A DNA stretch of 64,000 nucleotides from Oscillatoria princeps RMCB-10 (GCA_019359235.1 JAHHHT010000027.1:51230-115229); one strand, 5' to 3'; counted from the stretch's first letter, positions 1-8,868 are shown. Numbers and translations: made by a program. Notes: generated by a model from the letters alone, not told the origin.

Positions 1-264
1 GAGGTCATGAGAGCTAAATAGCAACACAATGACGCTATTCCCCATCACCACTGCTAGAGGCAAATAAAGCCACAAAAGATAGACTGGCCACCGATCCAAA
101 TAGTATGCAATCGCCCACCCCAATATCAAGATGGCCAGATTGATTAACAGAATAGCCAACTTACTGGCATCAGGTTGAAAAGCCTCAGCTGGAAGCAGGT
201 TGCGCAATTTCTTTGCGTATTCAGCTTGGGCAATCAGCGGTTTATCATCAACAGCAAGACTCAC
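1..264 (-). CDS. Fatty acid desaturase, N-terminal part (runs off left edge)
   Basis: I translated the minus strand from a GTG at 264. It stays open for 88 codons to the window edge. An AAGGAG Shine-Dalgarno lies about 11 bases upstream. After a soluble head of about 45 residues come two hydrophobic segments, ending in SVIVLLFSSHDL. The last residues look like the start of the first histidine box (HDxxH-type) of membrane-bound di-iron fatty acid desaturases, which insert double bonds into acyl chains at the membrane. Only the first box begins inside the window, so the regiospecificity cannot be read. The family call rests on the topology and the HD motif. Confidence 0.6.
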   Translation of the reverse strand, partial: MSLAVDDKPLIAQAEYAKKLRNLLPAEAFQPDASKLAILLINLAILILGWAIAYYLDRWPVYLLWLYLPLAVVMGNSVIVLLFSSHDL

Positions 265-457
265 GTTTCTGTAAACTCCTTTCAGAATCCACCCGTCAAA
301 AATTAACTGCACCTCAAACGAGAGAGCGGGTTCCAAACCCCTTAAATCCGCCCGAACCCAATATAAGCCCTAAGCGCCCCTCTCGTAAATTCATTGAGAC
401 AATTCTCAATGTACCATAGTTTTGCCATCTCGGGAGAAAAAGACGCCGCACACCCAA

Positions 458-595
458 CTATCCAGTCAGTCGCCGCAGTTCTCTCCCAGAAGCGACATCC
501 CACAGACGCACAGTATTATCCGAGTTCCCCGATGCCAGAATTTGGCCATTTGGGAGGAACTCCCCAGCCACCGCATCATACCCTCTTCTGTCAAT
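458..595 (-). pseudogene. WD40-repeat remnant (single blade)
   Basis: Read on the minus strand, this piece encodes a recognisable WD40 blade, with GQILASGNSDNTVRLWDV followed by ASGRELRRLTG and a TAG stop. An in-frame TGA lies just upstream at 596-598, so only about 46 codons remain. WD40 proteins normally have seven or more blades, so this is the 3' end of a decayed gene. No start codon or ribosome site is visible. Confidence 0.5.
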
Positions 596-849
596 TCAGG
601 CAAGATAACATAGTTGATCGCCGATTTTTCATGTTGCGTTTTCCACCCAATCCGCCCTACACTACAGGTGTCACCCTGTCAACCCCCTTGTAGGGGCTCA
701 TGTCCGGCAGCACCGTTTTGGTAAGCGAAGTCGGGGCGGGTTTATTCATATTCTGCTCGCTCGCCAGAAATATCTTGGCAGAACCCGCCCCTACAAAGCT
801 ATGTATACAAAACCGATGCAAGCGGACATTATATAGCGTTTCTCAGCCC

Positions 850-882
850 AGAAACCCGGTTTCTTTAAGAAACCGGGTTTCT
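850..882. repeat. Dispersed palindrome AGAAACCCGGTTTCTT / inverse
   Basis: Two inverted 15-16 bp halves (AGAAACCCGGTTTCTT at 850-865 and its complement at 868-882) are separated by TA. The same unit recurs at 25256-25274, 26793-26811, 39461-39520 and 49438-49493. It lies downstream of phoX in the minus-strand direction and could act as a bidirectional terminator hairpin. It is primarily a dispersed repeat. Confidence 0.8.
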
Positions 883-916
883 CAGTATCGTCACGCAAAA
901 CGCACCCTGCAGAACG

Positions 917-3127
917 TCACGCAATCGCCCCAGAATCAACCCGGCGAATCGCCACAACAGCCGGCTTCGGCGGGTCATTCGCCCCCTTACCCGGCCAATT
1001 TGAACCCACCGGCACCTTGCGACTTTGCACGAACTCCTTCCCATCCGCACTCAGCATCGCAAACTCCCGCATTTCCGCCGCCATATCCTTGCGAATTCCC
1101 ATCGCCTCCCCCGGATGCTGCACCGACAGAAATAGCGTCTTTTGGTCACTGCTAAAAAACGGCCCCGTCGTCTCGCACTCCATTGGCCCACAACCGAAAA
1201 GGTAAGCATTACCGGCATCCTCCCCCGATGTGGGAATATACCAGATAGAATTGTTGCCAAACACACCCATCAGCTTCGACTTCTTGACCGGCTTCCCCTC
1301 AGCATCAACCCGACTCTGAACCGCCTTATTGTGACCGCCGGTGCCCATATCCGTCACCATCCAGATATTCCCCTTAGCATCAATCAGCAAATTGTCCGGG
1401 TTGGAAAAACCGGCACCCCCAACAGCCGGTTCCCCCCCCGTCGCCAGTATCTTCCAGCGGAAGCTCAAAGCTGCGGGGTCATTTCCCACTTCCTGCAAGC
1501 GCACAATCCAGCCATACGGGTAAGGCGTCTCCCCATGTGGCCCTTTGAAAATCCGCTTGTCGGGTCCCCCTTCCTTCCCAGAAAGACCGGCAGTAAAGCT
1601 AATATATAAAGAACCGTCAGGCGCAATTTCGGTGTCTTCCGGACGCGCAGTGCTAGTAGCCCCTGCAGCATTACCCGCGTAGTGAGCGTCAATGAGAATC
1701 GCGCCTTGTTTCTCGCCAGCAGTGCCGGTGTACAAGTCCCCCAGCGTCTTGAACTTCTGCTTAAATTGCTTTATTTGCTCATCTTTCTTAGCTTGGAGAT
1801 AGGACAGGGGAGACGCCTGTCCTGCGTTACCGGGTAGCGGAATCATTTGCCCTATAATGTTGCTGGGGCTGTCGGGATTCACCGGCGTGTCGGCTTTCAG
1901 GGGAATCCAGGTGCCGGTGCCGTCCGCATTGAATTTCGCAGCATATAGCATTCCATTTGTCAACAGTTTGGAATTGGCTTTGTCTTTCGGGTCGCGGACA
2001 GGATCGCGGCTGACAAACTTGTAGACGTGCCCGCCCATGCGATCGCACCCGGAATAAAACGCCAGGGGTTTGCCTGCTTCTACGCGCACCCCCACAGCTT
2101 CGTGCCGGTAGCGCCCCAACCAGGTGTGTTTGGTGCCGTAATCATTGGGGTTGGCTGGGTCGAGTTCCACAATCCAGCCGTACTTATTGCCGGCGAGTCC
2201 GAACACATTCCCCTGTCCATCAATGCTGGCACTGCTGAACCCTAATTCCCCCGGATCTGCAGCAGTGCCGTCAGCATACACCGGCTCCGCCACCTGCGCC
2301 TGGAAATTTTCCTCCCCACTCAGCACCGTACCCCAAGGAGTAGTCCCACCGGCACAGTTAGCAAAAGTCCCAATAATCCGATCGCCCAGCCCGTCGATAT
2401 AGCCCTGTCCCTGCGTTTTCTGAAAAATGGCCACAGCCGGGCCGGTAGCTTTCAGATACTTGTCATCTTCCAGCCCAGAGATGCCGGTAATCCGCCGGTC
2501 AGCCTGAGAATTTGTCCGCTCCCAACTGCCATCCGCCTTGCGGCGCAGGGAAATCACCCCCAGCCCCTGATCTATTAAAGCTTCTTTGCAAATCTCCCGA
2601 ATTTTTGCCTTAATCGGGTCTTTATCCGGAAGGGCGAAAGCATTCAGCCCATTTTTGCCGCCGGCTTTTTTCACCGCCGCGTCCACCTCCTCAAAAGGCA
2701 GGGATTTGCCAATCACCTGCTGGTAAGTTTGCCGCCAGGGGATATCGCTGATATACTCAAAATTGACAGTCAGGTAGCCCTCATCCGGGCCGGTTTCCAC
2801 AAAGGAGAGGTAGTCGTTGTTGTAGCCAAAGCGAGAATTCCCAACCTTATCCCCCCAGGCGGCTATCACCTGATAGGCAAAGCCTTCTGGAAGTATCAAG
2901 TCGTCCGCCACTTCATAGGTTTTGTAGACTTCCAGCTGCTGTGCCGGTGAAATCCCATCCGTTGTCACCGGCATCGGGCCCTTAACAGGACGAAAGCCGA
3001 ATTTCTGGGCCTCTGGCGAAGGCGCTTGTGTCGGCGCGTTTGGCCCACAGGACTGCAGGGAATTCAAGGCGACTGCACCGGCAGCACCGCCCAGGAACAG
3101 CAAGAAATCTCTGCGGTTGAGAGTCAT
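917..3127 (-). CDS. phoX: PhoX-family (DUF839) alkaline phosphatase
   Basis: This 736-residue protein begins with a Tat-type signal (NRRDFLLFLGG, then a hydrophobic stretch to about residue 25). It continues as a DUF839/PhoX sequence, including RPEDTEIAPDGSLYISF and repeated beta-propeller-like segments. PhoX enzymes are periplasmic or extracellular phosphomonoesterases that release phosphate from organic esters under starvation. The LQSC sequence after the hydrophobic core could also be a lipobox. A Pho-box-like direct repeat lies at 3450-3468 upstream, and phoU and the sphS/sphR genes follow at higher coordinates on the same strand. Both fit phosphate control. No frame damage is seen. Confidence 0.85.
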   Translation of the reverse strand: MTLNRRDFLLFLGGAAGAVALNSLQSCGPNAPTQAPSPEAQKFGFRPVKGPMPVTTDGISPAQQLEVYKTYEVADDLILPEGFAYQVIAAWGDKVGNSRFGYNNDYLSFVETGPDEGYLTVNFEYISDIPWRQTYQQVIGKSLPFEEVDAAVKKAGGKNGLNAFALPDKDPIKAKIREICKEALIDQGLGVISLRRKADGSWERTNSQADRRITGISGLEDDKYLKATGPAVAIFQKTQGQGYIDGLGDRIIGTFANCAGGTTPWGTVLSGEENFQAQVAEPVYADGTAADPGELGFSSASIDGQGNVFGLAGNKYGWIVELDPANPNDYGTKHTWLGRYRHEAVGVRVEAGKPLAFYSGCDRMGGHVYKFVSRDPVRDPKDKANSKLLTNGMLYAAKFNADGTGTWIPLKADTPVNPDSPSNIIGQMIPLPGNAGQASPLSYLQAKKDEQIKQFKQKFKTLGDLYTGTAGEKQGAILIDAHYAGNAAGATSTARPEDTEIAPDGSLYISFTAGLSGKEGGPDKRIFKGPHGETPYPYGWIVRLQEVGNDPAALSFRWKILATGGEPAVGGAGFSNPDNLLIDAKGNIWMVTDMGTGGHNKAVQSRVDAEGKPVKKSKLMGVFGNNSIWYIPTSGEDAGNAYLFGCGPMECETTGPFFSSDQKTLFLSVQHPGEAMGIRKDMAAEMREFAMLSADGKEFVQSRKVPVGSNWPGKGANDPPKPAVVAIRRVDSGAIA

Positions 3128-3130
3128 GTT

Positions 3131-3163
3131 GATTTTGGATTTTGGATTTTAGATTTTGGATTA
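3131..3163. repeat. STRR heptamer repeat (TTTTGGA type)
   Basis: Short tandem copies of ATTTTGG/ATTTTAG lie just upstream of phoX. A reverse-complement version occurs at 8943-8977 downstream of acr3. These are the heptanucleotide repeats familiar from intergenic regions of filamentous cyanobacteria. Confidence 0.7.
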
Positions 3164-3308
3164 GGGGATTGCCCGGAAAAGATAAACCTCTCAGGACTCG
3201 TCTTATATTACTATTTATCCAGATTCTGGGCCACTCTTTCCTTGGCACTCCCCTGGGGAGAGGCGATTGCGCTGGCGATAATACTTTCAACAGAGCTAGC
3301 CAATCGGG

Positions 3309-3383
3309 AGATCCCCCCAACCCCCCTTAAAAAGGGGGGCTAATTATTCCCCCCCCTTTTTAAGGGGGGGCAGGGGGGGATCT
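3309..3383. repeat. Long G/C-run inverted repeat, MITE core-like
   Basis: AGATCCCCCC followed by CCCCCCTT and its inverse (AAGGGGGG, then GGGGGGATCT) forms a roughly 30-bp-arm hairpin around an AT loop. The same AGATCCCCCC/GGGGGGATCT core appears inside the three MITE-like elements at 11.6-12.0, 12.9-13.1 and 24.9-25.1 kb. Here the outer TAACYCAAGTTGCTAC ends are missing. Confidence 0.6.
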
Positions 3384-3449
3384 TCTTTGTGCAACATGTC
3401 AGCAAACAGGACACGAACGCCAAAAAACAGCACTAATTTTAACCCTCTC

Positions 3450-3468
3450 TGTTTAAGAAAAGTTTAAG
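3450..3468 (-). promoter_or_regulatory. Candidate Pho box (SphR/PhoB site)
   Basis: On the minus strand two 8-mers, CTTAAACT and CTTAAACA, are separated by exactly 3 bp, giving an 11-bp helical-turn spacing. This matches the cyanobacterial Pho-box pattern of PyTTAAPyPy repeats spaced by 3 bp. It lies 323 bp upstream of phoX and 75 bp downstream of the phoU stop. A third repeat is not convincing. Confidence 0.5.
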
Positions 3469-3505
3469 ATTTTCTCATGTTTTGGGTTATATCAAATCCC
3501 CTCAA

Positions 3506-3549
3506 ACCTAACCCCTAACCCCTAACCCCTAACCCCTAACTCCTAACCC
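3506..3549. repeat. STRR heptamer repeat (CCCTAAC)n
   Basis: Five to six tandem copies of the heptamer CCCTAAC, with one variant, abut and slightly overlap the 3' end of phoU. The resemblance to a telomere repeat is superficial; this is a cyanobacterial STRR. Confidence 0.75.
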
Positions 3550-4211
3550 CGCTGTCCAGTAACAATATAAGCCACACGCTGACCGATATTAGTAGCGTGG
3601 TCAGCCATACGCTCCAAGTGGCGGATCACCAGCGCCAGCAACAGGATAGGCTCAACCACCCCCCTGACATCCCGCTGGTGGGCCAAAGTTTGGTACAAGC
3701 TGTCGTAGGCGCGATCGACAGTAGAATCCTCCTCTTTCAGCCTGCGCCCCGCCTCCGCATCCAAATTGGCCAGAGCCAGAAGGCTCATCCCCAGCATCGC
3801 TTGGGCGTCTTGGGACATCACCTCAACTTGAGGCATGCAGGGGTGGACTGGGTATGGGAACAGTTTAATGGCAATCTCTGCCAGGTCTTTAGCGTAGTCG
3901 CCGATGCGCTCGATGTCGCGCACCAGCTGCATAAAAGCGCCCAACAGTCGCGAATCCTGCGCCGCCGGCGCTCGCAGAGTCATCAGCAGGACGCAGTCGG
4001 ACTCGATTTGCCGGTAAAACTGATCGATCTTTTTATCGAGCAAGGGAATAGCCTCAGCAGCTGCTAAGTCCCGCTGGAACAGCGCTTGGTGGCTGAGGCG
4101 AAAGGAATTTTCCACCAAAGCGCCCATACGCAAAACATCCCGCTCTAAGCGCTTGATCTGGCGCTCGAAATTAGTTCGCTCACTATTTGGATTGGAAGAC
4201 GCTGGATTCAC
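3543..4211 (-). CDS. phoU: Phosphate signalling complex protein PhoU
   Basis: At 222 residues this is the usual length for PhoU, with the expected two-fold helical repeat. The signature stretches are RDVLRMGALVENSF near residue 25, DIERIGDYAKDLAEIA in the first half and HLERMADHATNIGQRVAYIV at the C-terminus. These E-x-x-x-D/R-I/M-x-D clusters bind metal. PhoU is a cytoplasmic negative regulator linking the Pst transporter to the phosphate histidine kinase; the cyanobacterial homolog is SphU. The kinase and regulator genes lie immediately upstream on the same strand, forming a phosphate signalling block. Confidence 0.92.
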   Translation of the reverse strand: MNPASSNPNSERTNFERQIKRLERDVLRMGALVENSFRLSHQALFQRDLAAAEAIPLLDKKIDQFYRQIESDCVLLMTLRAPAAQDSRLLGAFMQLVRDIERIGDYAKDLAEIAIKLFPYPVHPCMPQVEVMSQDAQAMLGMSLLALANLDAEAGRRLKEEDSTVDRAYDSLYQTLAHQRDVRGVVEPILLLALVIRHLERMADHATNIGQRVAYIVTGQRG

Positions 4212-4524
4212 CCCAGTTGTTTAGAAAAGTAACGACCGTAACATTAGCTAGCACAGGGCTGCCAGTCTCAAAAGTGCTTTTCACTACATTTCACGCCCGA
4301 GCTCGGGCGTCGGGGCCAAATCCGACTGGCAGCTGACAGCGGTGATGGGGAAGATGGCTCAATCCCCTACCTTTTAGAAGGAAACTTTTAATCATAACTT
4401 ATTTTGAAGTAAAAAGTTAAGAGTTGCCGTAAATGATACATAATTTAACATATTAAAAGCGCTTGCGAGGGAAGCCTGATGCGCGAGTGCGGTGCGGGAG
4501 CGGGGGGCGCAAACCCCCCAGAGG
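4212..4524. other. Intergenic region between phoU and sphS
   Basis: No reading frame or RNA gene is recognisable in these 313 bases. There is a short GAGCTCGGGC palindromic patch near 4300 and an A/T-rich tract at 4380-4450. A phoU promoter may lie here, but no clear -10/-35 pair stands out. Confidence 0.4.
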
Positions 4525-5886
4525 CTATGCGCTGTGAGAGGCAATCCGGGTTCCGGGAGGGAACAAATGGATTTGCAGCCACGCACCGCCAGTTTGGGGG
4601 TGGTTGCGGGCGGTGACGGTTCCGCCGTGGGCGAGGACGATCTGCAGGACTATGGCCAAGCCCAGACCGCTGCCGGTGCTGGAAGAGGAGAGTATTTGTG
4701 AATTGCCCGATGCCGGCTGTGGGGAAAGGCCGTTTGTGGCCCACACGCCTCGGGCTCGCGATGGATCTCCCCGGTACAGCCGGTCAAACACATAGGGGAG
4801 GTCGGCTTCTGGAAAGCCCGGACCCGAATCAATGATATCGATTTGAACCTGTTCTCGCCCCGCCGCTTCTGTGGGGGCGACGTTCGCGGGCGAGAGGCTG
4901 GCACTGACTTGAATCGTTCCCTGGTGCGGGCTGTAGCGAATGCTGTTATCGAATAAATTGAGGAAGACTCGGTAAAGACCGGACTCGTCCGCTTCTACCA
5001 GCAGCTTTTCGGGTTCGGAATAAGCCAGGGAAAGCTGTTTCTGTTTCGCCAGCGGCTCCAGACTTTGCCAGACAGACTGAATCAAGGCTTGCAGTTCCAG
5101 GGGTTTGCGCTTCAGATTTTTGCTGGGGTCGGCTTCCATCTGGATCAGGTCAAGCCAGTCCTGTACCAGCTTGATCAGCCGGTTGGTTTCCACAAGCATG
5201 CGCTCCACCCAAGTGCTCAAGGGAGGTTGCAGACGCCCCTGCAAGGTTTCCGCCACTAAGCGAATCGAGGTCAGCGGGGTTCTCAGTTCGTGGGCTAAAT
5301 CGGAAACCCAGCGGTTGCGAGCTTGAGAGAGCGCTACAAAGTCTTGCCGGTTTTCTAGAAATACGCCCACTTGACCGGCTCTCAGTGGCCAGCTGTAGCC
5401 CCTCAACGTTAGCGCACCCCGGCGCAGCGCCTCCCCATCCGCAATTGCTGGGTGGAACACCCACTCGCACTCACTTGGCTGCTGGCGCTGTCTGGTTTGC
5501 TCGATCAGCTGGTCTAGTTCATAGGAGCGCACCACCTTGAGCAGCAAGCGCGACTGTTCTGGCTCCCAGTTGTGAATGCTCAACAGCTGTCGCGCCTGCT
5601 CGTTACACCAGAGCAGCTGGTTTTCTTCATCCACCTGCAAATAGCCGGCGGGCGCAACTTGGAGAATCTGCTCCCAGGTTTGCAGTTGCGTTTCCAGCTG
5701 CAGCATCTGCTGGTTCACCCGGGCAATTCCGCGCCGCAAGCGAGCCATTTGGGGGAAGGAACTCCCCACGTCATCTTCGGGCAACATTGCCAGAAGCCGC
5801 TGCAGCTGCTGGCTTCGCCACAACTGCTGCATCAGCCAAAACCCGAGCCCTAGAGCTAAACCCAGAAAAAATGCGGCTAGAGCCAT
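4525..5886 (-). CDS. sphS: Phosphate-sensing histidine kinase SphS/PhoR-like
   Basis: This is a membrane-anchored two-component sensor of about 453 residues. One N-terminal membrane segment (ALAAFFLGLALGLGFWL) is followed by a PAS-like region, the H-box SDLAHELRTPLTS, the N-box LFDNSIRYSP, the G1 box DIIDSGPGF and G2 GSGLGLAIV. The frame extends to 5964, but I choose the ATG at 5886. It has a GAGGGG ribosome site, and the 78 bases before it look like intergenic STRR (AACTCAAAACT type). The response regulator gene lies 90 bp upstream on the same strand. Position beside phoU and phoX supports the phosphate role. Confidence 0.85.
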   Translation of the reverse strand: MALAAFFLGLALGLGFWLMQQLWRSQQLQRLLAMLPEDDVGSSFPQMARLRRGIARVNQQMLQLETQLQTWEQILQVAPAGYLQVDEENQLLWCNEQARQLLSIHNWEPEQSRLLLKVVRSYELDQLIEQTRQRQQPSECEWVFHPAIADGEALRRGALTLRGYSWPLRAGQVGVFLENRQDFVALSQARNRWVSDLAHELRTPLTSIRLVAETLQGRLQPPLSTWVERMLVETNRLIKLVQDWLDLIQMEADPSKNLKRKPLELQALIQSVWQSLEPLAKQKQLSLAYSEPEKLLVEADESGLYRVFLNLFDNSIRYSPHQGTIQVSASLSPANVAPTEAAGREQVQIDIIDSGPGFPEADLPYVFDRLYRGDPSRARGVWATNGLSPQPASGNSQILSSSSTGSGLGLAIVLQIVLAHGGTVTARNHPQTGGAWLQIHLFPPGTRIASHSA

Positions 5887-5976
5887 CTGGTGTCCCCTCG
5901 TAAACAAAGTTTTGAGTTTTGAGGAATGAGTTTTGCATTCACTTTGGCGCTGGGCACTCATCACTCACCACCTTCT

Positions 5977-6729
5977 TCAGCCTAACCGGTAGCCAAATCC
6001 CCGTACTGTGATGATGTATTCGGGCTGGCTGGGCTCGCGCTCCAGTTTCTCCCGCAACCAGCGGATATGAACGTCTACTGTCTTGCTGTCGCCAATGAAA
6101 TCCTGTCCCCACACCTGATCGAGCAACTGGTCCCGCGACCAAACCCGGCGGGGGTAGCTCATAAACAGCTCCAGCAGCTTGTATTCCTTGGGCGACAGAC
6201 TCAATTCTTCCCCCCGGACAATCACCCGGCACTCTTGGGGATACAGGGCGATATCCCCAAACTGCAGCACCGGCGACTGCGGCGAAAAGTTCAAGCGCTG
6301 CCGGCGCAATAAGGCTCTGCAGCGGGCAACTAGCTCCCGCATGCTGAAAGGTTTTGTCAAGTAGTCATCGGCTCCCACTTCCAGCCCCAAGACGCGATCA
6401 GTTTCGCTGCCTTTGGCGCTGAGAATCAAAATCGGTACATGGTTGCCTTGATGCCGCAACAAACGACACAGATCGAGACCGTTAATCTGCGGCAGCATTA
6501 AGTCCAGAACAATTAGGTCAAACGGGAGTTCACTGTGCCTGGGAGTGGAGTCACACAGCAAAGTCAAAGCGGCACGCCCATCCGGGGCGGTGGCGACCTG
6601 GAAACCTTCCCCTTCTAGGGCCAAAACCAGCATGTCCCGGATCAGAGCTTCATCTTCCACTACCAAAATCCGGCCCGTTTGCCCTATGTCTGGCATGGCA
6701 GGGCTTTTCACTGACTCAGTAGAAAACAT
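5977..6729 (-). CDS. sphR: Phosphate response regulator SphR/PhoB-like
   Basis: This is a 250-residue OmpR/PhoB-family regulator. The receiver domain starts near residue 19 (RILVVEDEALIRD), with the phospho-acceptor Asp in LIVLDLMLPQ, the Thr/Ser in LILSAKGS and the Lys in DDYLTKPFS. The C-terminal winged helix ends VDVHIRWLREKLE then TVRGFGYRLG. It would bind Pho boxes such as the candidate at 3450-3468. It is transcribed into the kinase gene. A later start at MPDIGQTGRI (residue 12) is possible. Confidence 0.87.
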   Translation of the reverse strand: MFSTESVKSPAMPDIGQTGRILVVEDEALIRDMLVLALEGEGFQVATAPDGRAALTLLCDSTPRHSELPFDLIVLDLMLPQINGLDLCRLLRHQGNHVPILILSAKGSETDRVLGLEVGADDYLTKPFSMRELVARCRALLRRQRLNFSPQSPVLQFGDIALYPQECRVIVRGEELSLSPKEYKLLELFMSYPRRVWSRDQLLDQVWGQDFIGDSKTVDVHIRWLREKLEREPSQPEYIITVRGFGYRLG

Positions 6730-6820
6730 AGTTGCGGAGCCTTATTGTCTAAGTCCATTCCCATACATACAATAAAAGCTGGCTCCTGATGGCTTTTCTT
6801 ACAAGAATCATAATATTCTC

Positions 6821-7816
6821 TTAACCCACCAGGGCGTTGAAGAGATAGCCAACGGCAATAATGCCGGCAGCCACCAAGCCGACAAACACCGCCAGCAGCC
6901 TCGGTTGCAGGACTTTCCTGAGAATCACCATCTCTGGGAGGGACAAAGCTGTCACTGCCATTGTGAATGAGAGTGCGGTGCCCAGGGGCAGGCCCTTATT
7001 GACCAAAGCCTCGGTAATCGGCAGCACACCGGCTATGTTGGCATAGAGGGGGACGCCGATCGCAGTGGCAATCGGGACGGCTAGCGGATTGCCGGCACCG
7101 GCCCACCGGACAATCAGGTCTGCCGGTGCGTAACCGTGAATGCCAGCACCTAGGGCAATCCCACCTACAATATAGCACCAAACTGACTTAAAAATCTCGC
7201 CAGCTGAATATTGACCTTGCTCGAACCGCTGTTTCCAGGTCATTTTTATCTCGTCTGAATCGCCGTCATCTGCAACTTGATTCACACGGGCTTTTTGCAA
7301 TTCCCAGACAAAGGGTTCAACCCATTTTTCCAGTTTCAGCAAACCGATAGTGTAACCGGCAGCAATCGCCAGTACCACCCCAAACCCGATATACATCAGC
7401 GTCACTTTCAGCCCAAACAGCCCCCACAGCAACACCACCGCCACCTCATTCACCATCGGGGCTGATATCAGGTAAGAAAATGTCACCCCCAGCGGCACAC
7501 CAGCTTCTAGAAATCCAATAAACAGCGGCACGGCTGAGCAGGAACAAAAAGGCGTCACAATCCCCACCCCCGCTGCCATGATATTGCCGAGTATGGTGCG
7601 CTTTCCGCCCAGCCAGTCCCGCACTCTTTCTGGCTGCAAGAAAGTTTGCAGCGTCCCCACAGCAAAGCTAATCGCCAGCAAAAGTGCCATAACTTTGGGA
7701 ACATCGTAGAAAAAGAAATGCAGGCTAGAACCCAGATGGGAATCGAGGGATAAACCCAGCAATCGGGTGACAATCTGGGTGGCTAGCCAGTCAAAGAAAT
7801 AAAAAGGGTCGAACAT
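6821..7816 (-). CDS. ArsP-like permease (DUF318/YraQ family)
   Basis: This 331-residue polytopic membrane protein carries the family hallmark TPFCSCSAVPLF around residue 85, two symmetric membrane halves and a hydrophilic central loop (residues about 170-205). The family includes ArsP, an efflux permease for trivalent organoarsenicals, and related metal permeases. The paired Cys residues are the expected metalloid-binding site. It is the last gene of the ars cluster, directly after the small thioredoxin, an arrangement common in prokaryotic arsenic loci. Substrate is inferred from context only. Confidence 0.75.
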   Translation of the reverse strand: MFDPFYFFDWLATQIVTRLLGLSLDSHLGSSLHFFFYDVPKVMALLLAISFAVGTLQTFLQPERVRDWLGGKRTILGNIMAAGVGIVTPFCSCSAVPLFIGFLEAGVPLGVTFSYLISAPMVNEVAVVLLWGLFGLKVTLMYIGFGVVLAIAAGYTIGLLKLEKWVEPFVWELQKARVNQVADDGDSDEIKMTWKQRFEQGQYSAGEIFKSVWCYIVGGIALGAGIHGYAPADLIVRWAGAGNPLAVPIATAIGVPLYANIAGVLPITEALVNKGLPLGTALSFTMAVTALSLPEMVILRKVLQPRLLAVFVGLVAAGIIAVGYLFNALVG

Positions 7817-7961
7817 GATACAATCTCCTGAATTGTCGCAGGCAAAATTAAGCAGCTGGGAGTCCGGGAGGGATACATCAGGATTTTCCCGGTTCCTGGA
7901 AACCCAGCTATATTAGAGAATAGTTTCCTCTCTTGGGAATTTGAAATGGCACTAATAGAGG

Positions 7962-8204
7962 TTAAGGCTGCAAGAGGGGTTCAATTTGCTGCGGGGAAAG
8001 GACTTTTCCTTTACTCACCACTTTGCCATTCACTGCGAGGGCTGGGGTGGACAAAACTCCCCGCTTAACAATTTCAACTGGGTCGGTGATGTGCAGCACT
8101 TCTACTTCCAAACCTGACGCCGCAACCGCCCGCCGCGCATTCTCTTCTAGCTCGTAACACTTTTTGCAGCCCGAACCGAGGATTTCAATTTTGATATTGC
8201 TCAT
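7962..8204 (-). CDS. Small thioredoxin-fold protein (MTH895/TM0996 type)
   Basis: The 80-residue protein has the redox motif GSGCKKCYELEENA at the N-terminus and a cis-Pro region LSTPALAVNGKVV, typical of the minimal thioredoxin/glutaredoxin-like family. The frame is open to 8318, but the ATG at 8204 has a GGAGTG ribosome site and matches family length. Proteins of this type usually sit next to ArsP-like permeases and probably handle thiol exchange with arsenic or metals. It lies between arsC and the permease on the same strand. Confidence 0.8.
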   Translation of the reverse strand: MSNIKIEILGSGCKKCYELEENARRAVAASGLEVEVLHITDPVEIVKRGVLSTPALAVNGKVVSKGKVLSPQQIEPLLQP

Positions 8205-8378
8205 AACATCACTCCGTTTTTCTAGTTTAGCATGTGTTTTCGTGCCGGTGCTTGCGTCTGACTTGTGTTTGCAGTGTTGGAGTTTATCAAACTTCTCTGA
8301 ACCCACATTACTCGTCAATCCGCCCCCACCCCTGGGATAGGGGGCGGGTTTATCTTCTATCTCCCACAGTTCCGCTTC

Positions 8379-8446
8379 GTCGGGTGCGTTCCGCGCTCTC
8401 GAATACTCTGTGAAAATGGGACTTCCGACTGCGCGGAACGCACCCT
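8379..8446. repeat. Inverted repeat GGGTGCGTTCCGCG family
   Basis: GGGTGCGTTCCGCG is followed about 40 bp later by CGCGGAACGCACCC, forming a large hairpin that slightly overlaps arsC's end. A sister hairpin, GTAGGGTGCGTTCCC with its complement, lies at 8869-8931 upstream of arsC. Related pieces occur at 43576-43720 and 46241-46262. This is a dispersed extragenic repeat that may insulate transcripts within the ars operon. Confidence 0.7.
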
Positions 8447-8447
8447 A

Positions 8448-8846
8448 CTATTTACTGAGGGATTCAACCAATTTTACCACACGCTCCTTAATTTCATCCC
8501 GCACGCGGCGAAAGGTTTCCACCGGCTGTCCGTCCGGATCGTCCAGCTGCCAATCTTCAAACACTTCCCGAAGCACCCAAGCTTCGGGCAAATTCACCCC
8601 ACACCCGCACAGGGAAATCACAGCGTCCCAGTCTTCCGGATTGAAATCGCTCAGCTGCTTAGAGGTTTGATTGCTGATATCAATCCCAATTTCAGACATC
8701 ACCTGAACCGCTGTGGGATGCACCTGACTCGCTGCCAATCCAGAGCTAGCCGCTGAAATTTTTCCCTCCCCTAGTATTCTAGCAAATCCTTCTGCCATTT
8801 GGGAGCGGCAGGAGTTTTTCTTGCAAACAAACATGACTCGTTTCAT
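8448..8846 (-). CDS. arsC: Arsenate reductase ArsC (LMW phosphatase fold)
   Basis: The 132-residue protein has the phosphatase-like P-loop FVCKKNSCRSQMAEGFAR (C-x5-R, Cys8) and a second conserved CGCG segment near residue 80. This pattern belongs to the Synechocystis-type arsenate reductases, which have the low-molecular-weight phosphatase fold but use glutathione/glutaredoxin or thioredoxin to reduce arsenate to arsenite. The product would be exported by the Acr3 pump encoded next to it. ATG at 8846 gives the canonical MKRVMFVC start. Confidence 0.88.
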   Translation of the reverse strand: MKRVMFVCKKNSCRSQMAEGFARILGEGKISAASSGLAASQVHPTAVQVMSEIGIDISNQTSKQLSDFNPEDWDAVISLCGCGVNLPEAWVLREVFEDWQLDDPDGQPVETFRRVRDEIKERVVKLVESLSK

Positions 8847-8868
8847 CTTTTTCCCTCAACATAGATTA

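Noticed and set aside
3506..3549. Telomere-like CCCTAA repeat
   Set aside because: The unit is a heptamer (CCCTAAC) typical of cyanobacterial STRR, next to a bacterial gene.
5886..5964. Longer N-terminus for the phosphate kinase
   Set aside because: The extra 26 codons come from an intergenic-type AACTCAAAACT repeat and lack a ribosome site. The ATG at 5886 has one and begins the membrane segment.
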